A DNA stretch of 34,496 bases from Deltaproteobacteria bacterium (GTDB lineage: Bacteria > Desulfobacterota > Desulfobulbia > Desulfobulbales > VMSU01): NCBI GenBank assembly GCA_021782655.1, contig JAJXUT010000021.1, forward strand, positions 1 through 34,496, in the 5' to 3' direction. The notes under the pieces were generated by a model that was not told the origin of the DNA, made no database searches, and saw only the letters and a program-made list of their open reading frames with translations. This document shows, piece by piece, positions 16,883 to 24,776 of this stretch. Position numbers and translations under genes: made by a program. The stretch's first letter is position 1. Every line of letters begins with the position of its first letter.

Positions 16883-17105
16883 GGGTTGAGGGGGCAATCA
16901 ACTCCATCCCCTCCAGGATGGCGGTTAAGTCGTCATGAAAGGTGGGTGGGTAATGGATTAACACCCAGCCTCGCTGGGGATCGACGGTGGTCATCAGGGC
17001 CAGGTTGTCGTAACCTTCCAGGATAAAACGCAAAAACCCTATTCGTTGCCTAGGCACCCGCACGGCCAGGGTAGAGAGCGGGGCAGGGGAGGAGACGCTG
17101 GCCAT
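16872..17105 (-). CDS. DUF4911 family small protein
   Basis: A 77-residue protein resembling DUF4911, a short domain I recall from deltaproteobacteria. The conserved core is the FLRFILEGYDNLALMTTVDP stretch (residues 24-43), followed by GWVLIHYPP and a helical end (DDLTAILEGME). It has no signal peptide, membrane segment or metal motif, so a small soluble alpha/beta fold is likely. ATG at 17105 overlaps the purB stop as TGATG; a GTG at 17108 would add one residue. It sits between purB and miaB with overlap on both sides, which implies strict co-expression, but that does not reveal its role. Function unknown. Confidence 0.75.
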   Translation of the reverse strand: MASVSSPAPLSTLAVRVPRQRIGFLRFILEGYDNLALMTTVDPQRGWVLIHYPPTFHDDLTAILEGMELIAPSTHEH

Positions 17106-18547
17106 CACACCTGCAACTCGGCCCGACGGGCGGCGGGCAAATCTTGATAGCGGGCCAGCCTGGGGGCGACCACCTGGGTGAGGTATTCCTCGGTCTGAGC
17201 CCCGGCCCGGCCGGTGAACTGACCCGCGTCGCCCACCAGTTCCAGCAGTTCAGGCAGAGAAAAAGGCAGCCGCTCGTCGGCGGCCAGACGGACGAGCAGG
17301 TCGTTGTCCTTGCCCTCCTCCTTGACCGCCCGCCCAGCAGCCACCGAGTGAACCTTGATCACCTCGTGCATCTCCTGACGGCTCTTGCCCCGCTCCACCG
17401 CTGCCATCAGGATCTTTTCCGTAGACATGAAGGGTAGCTCCTGCGAGAGGTGCCGAGCTATTTGCTTTGGATAAACAACCATTCCATCGGTAATGTTAAT
17501 AAATAATCTCAAGATAGCGTCGGTGAGCAGGAAGGCCTGGGGGATGTCCATGCGGCGGATGGCTGAGTCGTCCAGGGTGCGCTCGAACCACTGGTTGGCG
17601 TAGGTGGCGGCGAAGTCAACGGGCAGGCCCATGAGCTTGCGGGCCAGGCCAGTCATCCGTTCACAGCGCATGGGATTACGTTTGTAGGCCATGGCCGAAC
17701 TGCCCACCTGATTCTTGGCGAAGGGCTCCTCCTGCACCTTGAGGTTGGAGAGCAGGCGCAAGTCAACCGCGAACTTGTGGGCCGAGGCCCCGATGCCCGC
17801 CAAGGTCTCGGCGGTCTTCAGATCCAACTTGCGGGTATATGTTTGACCTGTGACATCAAAAATGTCGTCAAATCCAAGTTTAACAGCTACTAATTTATCT
17901 AGTTGCTTAACTTTTTCGTGGTCGTTTTTGAATAGCTCCATGAAGCTTGCCTGGGTGCCGACCGTGCCCTTGGCCCCCCGGGCCTTTATCTGGGGCTCCA
18001 GGTGTTCGATATAGTCCAAGTCCATCAACAAATCTTGAATATACAAGGTGTTGCGTTTTCCGACCGTAGTCGGCTGGGCCGGTTGATAATGGGTGTAGCC
18101 CAGGGTGGCGAGATCCTTATGCCTCAGGCAGAACTCGCTCAAATTGCGGATGACGGTGAGCAGGGAAGACTTGATCAGCCGCCAGGCCTGGCGTTGGATG
18201 ATAAGATCGGTGTTGCAGCCCACGAACTGCGAGGTGGCACCCAGATGGATGATCGGCTCGGCCAAGGGGCACTGCTGGCCGAAGGCATAGACGTGGGCCA
18301 TGACATCATGGCGGATCTCCTTTTCTTTCTTGGCCGCCGTCTCGAAGTCGATATTGTCGAGGTTGGCCCGCATCTCTGCAAGCATGGGGGGGGTGACCAG
18401 GTTAAGCCCCAGCTCGTGCTGGGCCTCGGCCAGGGCCAGCCAGCAGCGACGCCAGGTGGTAAATTTTGTCTGTTCGGAGAAGAGCCGCTGCATCTCCAGG
18501 CTGGTGTAGCGGCTGACCAATGGTTCCTGATATATGTGGTGATCCAT
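17105..18547 (-). CDS. purB: Adenylosuccinate lyase, long eukaryotic-like (ADSL) type
   Basis: A 480-residue lyase of the fumarase/aspartase superfamily that releases fumarate from SAICAR and from adenylosuccinate in purine synthesis. The superfamily signature GSSAMAYKRNPM is present, with RHDVMAHV, IHLGATSQFVG, TVGTQASFMELF and the WFERTLDDSA block. These blocks and the length resemble animal ADSL more than the shorter bacterial PurB of Bacillus. Released fumarate could feed the fum-sdhCAB operon nearby. It has its own AT-rich promoter and leads the purB-DUF4911-miaB-PHP unit. AAGGA precedes the ATG at 18547 by about 12 bases. Several coding patches (about 17455-17520, 17820-17960 and 18010-18060) are visibly AT-rich compared with the rest of the gene and the window. 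Confidence 0.95.
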   Translation of the reverse strand: MDHHIYQEPLVSRYTSLEMQRLFSEQTKFTTWRRCWLALAEAQHELGLNLVTPPMLAEMRANLDNIDFETAAKKEKEIRHDVMAHVYAFGQQCPLAEPIIHLGATSQFVGCNTDLIIQRQAWRLIKSSLLTVIRNLSEFCLRHKDLATLGYTHYQPAQPTTVGKRNTLYIQDLLMDLDYIEHLEPQIKARGAKGTVGTQASFMELFKNDHEKVKQLDKLVAVKLGFDDIFDVTGQTYTRKLDLKTAETLAGIGASAHKFAVDLRLLSNLKVQEEPFAKNQVGSSAMAYKRNPMRCERMTGLARKLMGLPVDFAATYANQWFERTLDDSAIRRMDIPQAFLLTDAILRLFINITDGMVVYPKQIARHLSQELPFMSTEKILMAAVERGKSRQEMHEVIKVHSVAAGRAVKEEGKDNDLLVRLAADERLPFSLPELLELVGDAGQFTGRAGAQTEEYLTQVVAPRLARYQDLPAARRAELQV

Positions 18548-18576
18548 GGGGAGATAATCCTTTTAAGTCAATGTCG

Positions 18577-18592
18577 CATAATATATATTATG
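18577..18592. promoter_or_regulatory. 16-bp perfect palindrome overlapping the purB -10 region, candidate operator
   Basis: CATAATATATATTATG reads the same on both strands and covers the predicted -10 element of the purB promoter, 30 bases before the start codon. A repressor bound here would block the promoter. It could also be simple AT-rich DNA; the regulator is unknown and the sequence does not look like a PurR box. Confidence 0.4.
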
Positions 18593-18616
18593 TTTAATTT
18601 TGTATAAATTCGTCAA
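18587..18616 (-). promoter_or_regulatory. Putative sigma70 promoter for purB-DUF4911-miaB-PHP
   Basis: On the minus strand, TTGACG (18611-18616) is followed after 18 bases by CATAAT (18587-18592), in the 85-base AT-rich gap between recJ and purB. It would give a leader of about 30 bases. No riboswitch-like fold fits in so short a leader. Confidence 0.55.
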
Positions 18617-18632
18617 CTCGGGCAGTTGCTCC

Positions 18633-20402
18633 CTATTTCGCCTGTAAAATATCATATAGTACCACCTGGGGCTTGACTTGGCCGTTGAAGTGATTTTCCT
18701 TTAGACTAAAGGCCAGCGGCAGGATTAGCTCGCCGTGGCTTGCCTTCGCCTCCAAGGGGCCGAAGCCGAAACCGATCCCCTCGATCCAGCGCCCCGCCAT
18801 CTGCATAGAAAAACGCAGATGGTTTCTCTCCTTACCAATAACCTGGACATTTCTCAACCGGCACGGATGGTCAGTGGTAAAGACCGGCTCGGGATTGGCC
18901 TGACCGAATGGCCTAAGCAGAAGACAAGCGGACTCGATATCGGCAAAATCGCAGTCGTTGGTAATAACATAATCCACCGACAAATCGGGATAAAGGGGCC
19001 GACCTTGGGACTGGGCAAAGACCTCCGCCTGGGCCAGGTTGATAAAGGCGGGCAGGTTCTCCTCCTTGAGCGACAGCCCCGCCGCGCTGCTGTGGCCGCC
19101 GAATTCGAGAACCTGGGCCGCACAGGCCAAAATCACCTCGTGGATGTTGATCCCTGGCACCGAGCGGGCCGAACCCTTTAAGGTGCCCTGACCGGCGAAG
19201 GCCAGGCTCGGTTTACCGTAAAGGTCAACCAACCGGGAGGAGATGATGCCTAGCAGTCCCAGATGCCAGTCCCGGCCATAGACTATCAGGCAGGGCGACT
19301 GGCGGCCCGCCTCGCCCTGGGCCTCCACCCGCTCAATGGCCTCCTTGAGCAGTCGGTCGGACAACTCCCGGCGGGTCTGATTTTCGTGCTCAATGAGTTC
19401 GGCAAGCTGGCGGGCAATCACCCGATCGTTGGTCGTCAACAGGTCCGAGGCCAGACGGGCCTCGCCCATCCTGCCGGCGGCGTTGAGCCGGGGGCCGAGG
19501 TGAAAGGCGATGGTGTCGTGATTGGGAGGGCCGCCGCGAGAGCCATTGGTGTTACAGAGATCGAGCAGTTCCGCCAGGCCACGGTTGGCAGAATTTCCCA
19601 ACACCTCCAGGCCGGCCTTGGCCAAGATGCGGTTAGCGCCCAGAAGTGGCACCATGTCAGAGATGGTGCCTACCGCCACTAGATCAAGGAGTTGCTTGAG
19701 GTTGGGCGGCGGCCCATCCGGCCAGCGGCCCAGGCCGTTCAAGTGGGTGCGCAGACCCATGGCCAGATAAAAGGCCACCCCCACCCCGGCCAAATCCTTG
19801 TCGGAAAAGCCGCACCCCTCCTGCCAGGGATTGATTATGGCGTGGGCCTCAGGTAACTTGGCGGGCGGTTGATGGTGGTCGGTAACGATCACCCGCCAGC
19901 CCTTGGCTTTTAGACGGCTGACCTCGGCGTTATCGGAGATCCCGCAATCGACGCTGATCACCAGTCCCGCCCCGCCGGGACTGGCGGCCTCCACCAGCTC
20001 GGCCTTGATCCCGTAACCGTTATGGAAGCGGTTGGGGTGGCAGGGATAACAGTCAACCCCCAGCCCCTCCCGGAAAAATCTCGCCAAAACGGCGGTGGCG
20101 GTGACCCCATCGGCGTCGTAATCGCCGAAGATCACGATCGGTTTTTTCTCCCGTAGGGCCTGGTGGATAAGCTCCACCGCCTCTTGCATCCCCTTCATCA
20201 AAAAGGGCGAGGGCAAGGACTGGAGGCTGGGATGCAAAAAATCACGCGCCTCTTTCGGCTGCCGCAGACCGCGTTGCACCAGCAATCTGGCCAGGGGGTG
20301 AGAGATGTTCAGCCGGGCCTTTAATTGCGAGATTTCCCGCTCATCCGCCGGGGCGAGCGACCAGGTCTTGGGCGTGAACGAATTTGGATTCCTGCGCTTC
20401 AC
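18633..20402 (-). CDS. recJ: Single-stranded-DNA-specific exonuclease RecJ
   Basis: A 589-residue 5'-3' single-strand exonuclease of the DHH family, acting in recombination and mismatch and base-excision repair. Motif I is DYDADG (residues 94-99), the DCGISD block is at 152-157, and the DHH motif is at 175-177; the C-terminal DHHA1 region has the glycine-rich FGGHSSAAGLSL. The length matches E. coli RecJ (577). The start is GTG at 20402, as the next in-frame methionine (about residue 69) would delete conserved N-terminal sequence; no Shine-Dalgarno sequence is visible before it. It lies 125 bases after miaA and ends 85 bases before purB, which has its own promoter. Confidence 0.96.
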   Translation of the reverse strand: MKRRNPNSFTPKTWSLAPADEREISQLKARLNISHPLARLLVQRGLRQPKEARDFLHPSLQSLPSPFLMKGMQEAVELIHQALREKKPIVIFGDYDADGVTATAVLARFFREGLGVDCYPCHPNRFHNGYGIKAELVEAASPGGAGLVISVDCGISDNAEVSRLKAKGWRVIVTDHHQPPAKLPEAHAIINPWQEGCGFSDKDLAGVGVAFYLAMGLRTHLNGLGRWPDGPPPNLKQLLDLVAVGTISDMVPLLGANRILAKAGLEVLGNSANRGLAELLDLCNTNGSRGGPPNHDTIAFHLGPRLNAAGRMGEARLASDLLTTNDRVIARQLAELIEHENQTRRELSDRLLKEAIERVEAQGEAGRQSPCLIVYGRDWHLGLLGIISSRLVDLYGKPSLAFAGQGTLKGSARSVPGINIHEVILACAAQVLEFGGHSSAAGLSLKEENLPAFINLAQAEVFAQSQGRPLYPDLSVDYVITNDCDFADIESACLLLRPFGQANPEPVFTTDHPCRLRNVQVIGKERNHLRFSMQMAGRWIEGIGFGFGPLEAKASHGELILPLAFSLKENHFNGQVKPQVVLYDILQAK

Positions 20403-20482
20403 AAATACGAAAAAACAAGTTGATATTTAATATAGTTGATAGTTGACATGATGTTGGTTGAGGCAATTTCCAAGACTAGTTT

Positions 20483-20513
20483 GATCAACTTCCGAGTTGA
20501 TCTTTGCTTTTTT
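20483..20513 (+). terminator. Hairpin plus T-tract between recJ and miaA, reading as a plus-strand terminator
   Basis: GATCAACT (20483-20490) and AGTTGATC (20495-20502) form a perfect 8-bp stem with a 4-base TCCG loop, followed by TTTGCTTTTTT (20503-20513). The T-tract is on the plus strand only, yet both flanking genes are on the minus strand. It could end an antisense or small RNA from the AT-rich stretch at 20403-20480, or act as a weak hairpin after miaA. Confidence 0.5.
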
Positions 20514-20527
20514 AGGGGTCTAACCGT

Positions 20528-21478
20528 TCATGACCCCTGGTTGAGAAAGGCGGCGGCGAGCGCCTTGATTTCCGCCTCCTGCCGGGGGTGGAACCAGCAA
20601 ATCTCGGTCTCCGCCCCGAACCAGGTGAGCTGGCGTTTGGCATAACGGCGGGTGTCGCGGGCCAAGGTCTCCCCAGTTTCCCGCCAGTCAAGCTCACCGG
20701 CCAGAAAGGCCAGCATGTGGCGGTATCCCAGGGACTGCATGGGACGCAACTTGTCTGTATAACCCATTTGCAGAAGATTCTCCACCTCTGTCAGAAGCCC
20801 GGCCTTCAACATCCCTTCCACCCTGGTCTCGATGCGCCGATAAAGTTCGCCCCGCTCCCGACGGAGTCCAATTTTCAGGATCCGTTCCCCTCCCCGCCTA
20901 AGTTTTTCCGCTTGATGGGCGGCGAGCAGTCGAGACCAGCTCTGGCCGGTGGCCCTGATGATCTCCAGCGCCCGCAGCAAACGGTGGGTGTCGTTGACGT
21001 GGATGCGGGCGGCTGATTCTTGGTCCTGGGCCGCCAGTTCCCGATGCAACTCCTCCCTGCCCCGCGCCGCGAGCTCTTCCCGTAGCCCCTGACGCACCAA
21101 CGGAGGGATCTCGATCATGGTGAACAACCCTTGTTCCAGGGACTTGAAATACAGGCCCGTGCCACCGGCGAGCAAGGGAACGCGGCCCCGGGCGCGAATC
21201 TGACCGATGGCCGTCTGGCAATCGGCGACGAAGCGGGCGGCGCTGAACTCCTCGTCCGGCCATATGTAATCGATTAGATGATGCGGCACCCGACCCCGTT
21301 CCACCAAGGAAGGCTTGGCGGTGCCGATATCCAGGTGCCGGTAAATCTGCATCGAATCCACCCCCACGATCTCGCAGCCAAACTCCTCGGCCAGGGCCAG
21401 GGCGAGGTCGGTCTTGCCGACAGCGGTGGGACCAAGCAGAAAAAGCAGGGGTTGGCCGGGATGGTCTGGTCTAGGCAT
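20528..21478 (-). CDS. miaA: tRNA dimethylallyltransferase MiaA
   Basis: A 316-residue enzyme that transfers a dimethylallyl group to N6 of A37 in tRNAs reading UNN codons, making the substrate of MiaB. The P-loop GPTAVGKTDLA sits at about residues 16-26, followed by the DSMQIYRHLDIGTAKP block, the HHLIDYIWPDEEFSAARF region, GGTGLYFKSLEQG, and the C-terminal TRRYAKRQLTWF signature. I chose the ATG at 21478, which places the P-loop at the usual distance; the open frame up to 21601 has no family resemblance. It is divergent from serC across a gap of about 200 bases and lies upstream of recJ on the same strand. Confidence 0.96.
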   Translation of the reverse strand: MPRPDHPGQPLLFLLGPTAVGKTDLALALAEEFGCEIVGVDSMQIYRHLDIGTAKPSLVERGRVPHHLIDYIWPDEEFSAARFVADCQTAIGQIRARGRVPLLAGGTGLYFKSLEQGLFTMIEIPPLVRQGLREELAARGREELHRELAAQDQESAARIHVNDTHRLLRALEIIRATGQSWSRLLAAHQAEKLRRGGERILKIGLRRERGELYRRIETRVEGMLKAGLLTEVENLLQMGYTDKLRPMQSLGYRHMLAFLAGELDWRETGETLARDTRRYAKRQLTWFGAETEICWFHPRQEAEIKALAAAFLNQGS

Positions 21479-21546
21479 GGCCGCTGGGCTCTCGTGGGCG
21501 TTCCCGGCATCCGGGAGGGGCAAAAAAACGGTTGACGCGCAAACAG

Positions 21547-21577
21547 TTGTGAAAGTTTCCGCGCTTTGGGGTATTAT
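21547..21577 (+). promoter_or_regulatory. Possible serC promoter
   Basis: TATTAT at 21572-21577 is a good -10 element, but the best -35 candidate, TTGTGA at 21547-21552, leaves a 19-base spacer. GACAA-AC-TTGTC (21578-21589), a short inverted repeat, lies directly after the -10. The leader to the serC ATG would be about 95 bases; AGGAG precedes the start. Confidence 0.33.
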
Positions 21578-21675
21578 GACAAACTTGTCGCCGGTTGTCA
21601 TCGAAGACTTTGGTAATCGACAGGCTACAGATGGAAATAATCACGGGTTTACCAATAGATAACAGGAGAACATAA

Positions 21676-22758
21676 ATGCCAGAGAGAATTTTCAACTTCA
21701 GCCCAGGCCCTGCCACCCTGCCCCCGGAGGTCTTGCGGCAGGCGGCCAAAGACATCGTCAACTACCACGACACCGGCATCGGCCTCATCGAGATGAGCCA
21801 CCGCAGCAAGGAGTTCATCGCCGTGACCGAGGAGGCCGAGCGTCTGCTGCGCGAACTGATGGGCATCCCGGACAACTACAAGGTGCTGTTCCTCCAGGGC
21901 GGGGCCTCCACCCAGTTCGCCATGGTACCCATGAATTTCCTGGCCCCCGGCCAGACCGCCACCTACTTAAACACCGGCACCTGGTCCAAGAACGCCATCA
22001 AGGAGGCGAGGCTGTTCGGCACCGTCGAGGTGCCCTTTGACAGCGAGCCCACCAAGTTCGACCATCTTCCCGACGATCTCGATTTCTCCTCCGCCGACCG
22101 CACCGAATACCTGTACTTCGTCTCCAACAACACCATCTTCGGCACCCAATTCAAGGAGTTCCCCAAGACCAAGACCGTCAAGGTCTGCGACATGAGCTCG
22201 GACATCCTCTCCCGGCCGGTCAAGGTCGCGGACTTCGGCCTGATCTTCGCCGGCGTCCAGAAGAACATGGGGCCCGCTGGCTGCACCGTGGTCATCGTCC
22301 GCGACGATCTCCTTGGTCGCACCCCGGCCACCGTGCCCACCATGTTCCGCTACAAAACCCACGCCGACAAGGGCTCGATGTTCAACACCCCGCCCTGCTT
22401 CGCCATCTACGTCACCGGCCTGGTGCTGAGGTGGCTCAAGGCCCAAGGCGGGGTGGAGGCCATCGCCCAACTGAACCACAAGAAGGCGGAACTGGTCTAC
22501 CAGGCCATCGACGCCACCGACTTCTACCGGGGCCATGCCCAGCGGCCATACCGCTCCCAGATGAACGTCACCTTCAACCTGCCCACCCCGGAACTGGAGG
22601 CCAAGTTCGTCAAGGAGGCCTTGGCCCGCGACCTAAACGGGCTCAAGGGCCACCGCTCGGTGGGCGGCATCCGGGCCTCGATCTACAACGCCTTCCCCCT
22701 CGCGGGCGTCGAGCGGCTGGTGGAGTTCATGGCTGATTTCGCCAGACAGAACGGCTAA
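21676..22758 (+). CDS. serC: Phosphoserine aminotransferase
   Basis: A 360-residue PLP enzyme converting 3-phosphohydroxypyruvate and glutamate to phosphoserine in serine synthesis; it can also act in pyridoxal phosphate synthesis in some bacteria. The N-terminal NFSPGPATLP is diagnostic. GGASTQFAMVPMN contacts the cofactor phosphate, DMSSDILSRPV carries the aspartate that pairs with the pyridine nitrogen, and the PLP lysine is K196 in FAGVQKNMGPAG. KGHRSVGGIRASIYNA ends the C-terminal domain. Start ATG at 21676 follows AGGAG. It heads a plus-strand run with a radical SAM gene two bases after its stop, then rlmN. Confidence 0.97.
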   Translation: MPERIFNFSPGPATLPPEVLRQAAKDIVNYHDTGIGLIEMSHRSKEFIAVTEEAERLLRELMGIPDNYKVLFLQGGASTQFAMVPMNFLAPGQTATYLNTGTWSKNAIKEARLFGTVEVPFDSEPTKFDHLPDDLDFSSADRTEYLYFVSNNTIFGTQFKEFPKTKTVKVCDMSSDILSRPVKVADFGLIFAGVQKNMGPAGCTVVIVRDDLLGRTPATVPTMFRYKTHADKGSMFNTPPCFAIYVTGLVLRWLKAQGGVEAIAQLNHKKAELVYQAIDATDFYRGHAQRPYRSQMNVTFNLPTPELEAKFVKEALARDLNGLKGHRSVGGIRASIYNAFPLAGVERLVEFMADFARQNG

Positions 22759-22760
22759 GG

Positions 22761-23630
22761 TTGGATTACCAGGGCACCGTGATCCGGCCTCCCAGCGAGG
22801 CGGAGAGCATCATCATGCAGGTTGCGGTCGGCTGTTCCCACAACCGCTGCACCTTCTGCGGGGCTTATCAGGGGGTGCGCTTCCAGCTGAAGGACGAGGC
22901 GACCGTCGATGACGACCTGCATTACGCCGCCCGGCATTTCCGGCATCTAAACCGCATCTTTCTCGCGGACGGCGATGTCCTGATCCTCCCCCAACACCGG
23001 TTGGCGCCGCTGTTGATCAAGATACGGAAACAGCTCCCCTGGGTGCGCCGAATTAGGCTGTACGGCAGCGGCAGGAGCCTGCGGGCCAAGACCCTGGCCG
23101 AGCTTGAGGAGCTTAAGTCCCTGGGCCTGGATCGAATCTACCTTGGCCTGGAGAGCGGTGACGACTCGGTGCTCTCCGCCGTGGCCAAGGGCAGCACCGC
23201 CGCCCAGATGATCGCCGCTGGCCGTTTGGCCCGTCAGGCGGGCATCTTCCTGTCGGTTACCGTGCTTCTGGGCCTTGCCGGGGTGCGGGGTTCGCAAGGC
23301 CATGCCCTGGCCACCGCCGAGGCCTTGAACCAGATGGCCCCCAATCAGATCGCGGCCCTAACCGTCATGCCGGTGCCTGGCACCCCCCTGCACCACGACC
23401 TGCGGGCGGGTCGTTTTGCCCTGCCAGACCGGAAGGGTATCCTTCGAGAATTAAAGACCATGCTCCAGCACCTGACCTTGGACAAGACTCAGTTCCAGGC
23501 CAACCACGCCTCGAACTTCCTGCCCCTTGACTGCCGTCTGGCCAGGGACAAAGAGGCGGCCCTGGCCCGGATCGACCAGGCCCTGGCCGGACGCCTCCCC
23601 CTGATGCCCGACTATCTGCGTTCCCTGTAA
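22761..23630 (+). CDS. Uncharacterised radical SAM protein with a CX4CX2C cluster motif
   Basis: A 289-residue radical SAM enzyme related to the COG1032/Elp3-like group. The cluster motif is GCSHNRCTFCG (about residues 22-32), with four residues rather than the usual three between the first two cysteines. LYGSGRSL, the GLDRIYLGLESGDD block and VTVLLGLAG follow, as in the SAM-binding barrel. There is no B12-binding or other fused domain. It starts with TTG at 22761, two bases after the serC stop; an in-frame stop at 22734 limits any earlier start, and later methionines would cut into the cluster region. It ends two bases before rlmN, so co-translation with both neighbours is likely. Substrate unknown. 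Confidence 0.85.
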   Translation: MDYQGTVIRPPSEAESIIMQVAVGCSHNRCTFCGAYQGVRFQLKDEATVDDDLHYAARHFRHLNRIFLADGDVLILPQHRLAPLLIKIRKQLPWVRRIRLYGSGRSLRAKTLAELEELKSLGLDRIYLGLESGDDSVLSAVAKGSTAAQMIAAGRLARQAGIFLSVTVLLGLAGVRGSQGHALATAEALNQMAPNQIAALTVMPVPGTPLHHDLRAGRFALPDRKGILRELKTMLQHLTLDKTQFQANHASNFLPLDCRLARDKEAALARIDQALAGRLPLMPDYLRSL

Positions 23631-23632
23631 GG

Positions 23633-24739
23633 ATGATGACCACTGCCGTTGCCAACCAGGAGGTGGCCCTGGCCGGAAGCTTCCCGCCGCCGCTTCTCGA
23701 CCTGAAGGGCTGCCGCCAGGCGGAGATCGCGGATTTTGTCCGCGCCCTCGGCGAACCTGAGTTCCGGGCCCGGCAGATCTTTTCCTGGCTCTACCGCCCC
23801 TTCGTGACGGATTTTGTCCAGATGAGCGACCTGTCGCGAGCCTTCCGGGAACGATTGCCAGAGGTGGCGAGAATCAGCCGCCTTGAACTTGCCGCCCAGG
23901 AACAGTCCCAGGACGGAACGGTAAAATACGCCTTCCGGCTCGATGACGGCCAGGTCATCGAAAGCGTCCTGATCCCGGATCAGGGCCGCCACACCCTGTG
24001 CGTCTCCTCCCAGGTGGGCTGCGCCATGGGTTGCCGCTTCTGCCTCACCGGTGGTCTGGGCTTTATCCGTAACCTTCGGCCGGCGGAGATCGTAAATCAG
24101 ATCCACTTCGTCCAGGAGGAGCTACACGCAGCCGGCCAGGGGAGGTTGAACAACCTGGTTTTCATGGGCATGGGCGAGCCGCTGGCCAATCTGGATAACC
24201 TGCTCGCCAGCCTCGACATCCTGCTCGACCCCCTGGGCCTGAACTTCTCTGACCGCAAGATCACCGTCTCCACCTGCGGACTGACGCCCAGGCTCGCCGA
24301 ATTTGGCCGGGCTAGCAGCGTCAATCTGGCCATCTCCCTGCACGCCGCCGACGATGAGACCCGCAATCTGCTGATGCCGGTCAATGCCAGCTACCCCTTG
24401 GCCGGACTGCTCGCCGCCTGCCGGCAGTACCCGCTGCCTAAACGGCGGCGGATCATGATGGAGTACCTGCTGATCGCCGGGGTGAACGATTCCCTGGCCG
24501 CGGCCCGCAAGCTGGTGAGAATACTGCATGGAATCCCCTGCAAAATAAACCTGTTGCCGTTCAACGAATCCCCTGCCCTGCCCTACCGCCGCCCGCCATC
24601 CTCCACGGTCCTGGCCTTTCAGCAACTCCTGGCGCGGGCGGGATTCACAGTGGTGATCCGGGATAGCCGAGGGTCCGACATCTCCGCCGCCTGCGGGCAA
24701 CTGGCGGGACAAAATCTGCTGGCGGGGGCGTCGGCATAA
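23633..24739 (+). CDS. rlmN: 23S rRNA (A2503)/tRNA (A37) C2-methyltransferase RlmN
   Basis: A 368-residue radical SAM methyltransferase that methylates C2 of A2503 in 23S rRNA and A37 in some tRNAs. The cluster motif is CAMGCRFC (C130, C134, C137), with the N-terminal accessory domain EFRARQIFSWLYR. The methyl-carrying Cys is C354 (SAACGQLAG), and the partner Cys is C123 (TLCVSSQVG). VFMGMGEPLANLDN and SLHAADDETRNLLMP are family blocks that separate it from Cfr only at a finer level. ATG at 23633 or 23636 may be used; AAGG is just upstream. It follows the radical SAM gene by two bases and is followed after 37 bases by a lipoprotein gene. Confidence 0.95.
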   Translation: MMTTAVANQEVALAGSFPPPLLDLKGCRQAEIADFVRALGEPEFRARQIFSWLYRPFVTDFVQMSDLSRAFRERLPEVARISRLELAAQEQSQDGTVKYAFRLDDGQVIESVLIPDQGRHTLCVSSQVGCAMGCRFCLTGGLGFIRNLRPAEIVNQIHFVQEELHAAGQGRLNNLVFMGMGEPLANLDNLLASLDILLDPLGLNFSDRKITVSTCGLTPRLAEFGRASSVNLAISLHAADDETRNLLMPVNASYPLAGLLAACRQYPLPKRRRIMMEYLLIAGVNDSLAAARKLVRILHGIPCKINLLPFNESPALPYRRPPSSTVLAFQQLLARAGFTVVIRDSRGSDISAACGQLAGQNLLAGASA

Positions 24740-24776
24740 CACTTTGCAAGATCATCATTCTTTATCAAGGCGCACC

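Noticed and set aside
17820-17960. AT-rich patch in purB considered as an inserted element
   Set aside because: The reading frame and conserved ADSL residues continue through it without extra length, so it is coding sequence with odd composition, not an insertion.
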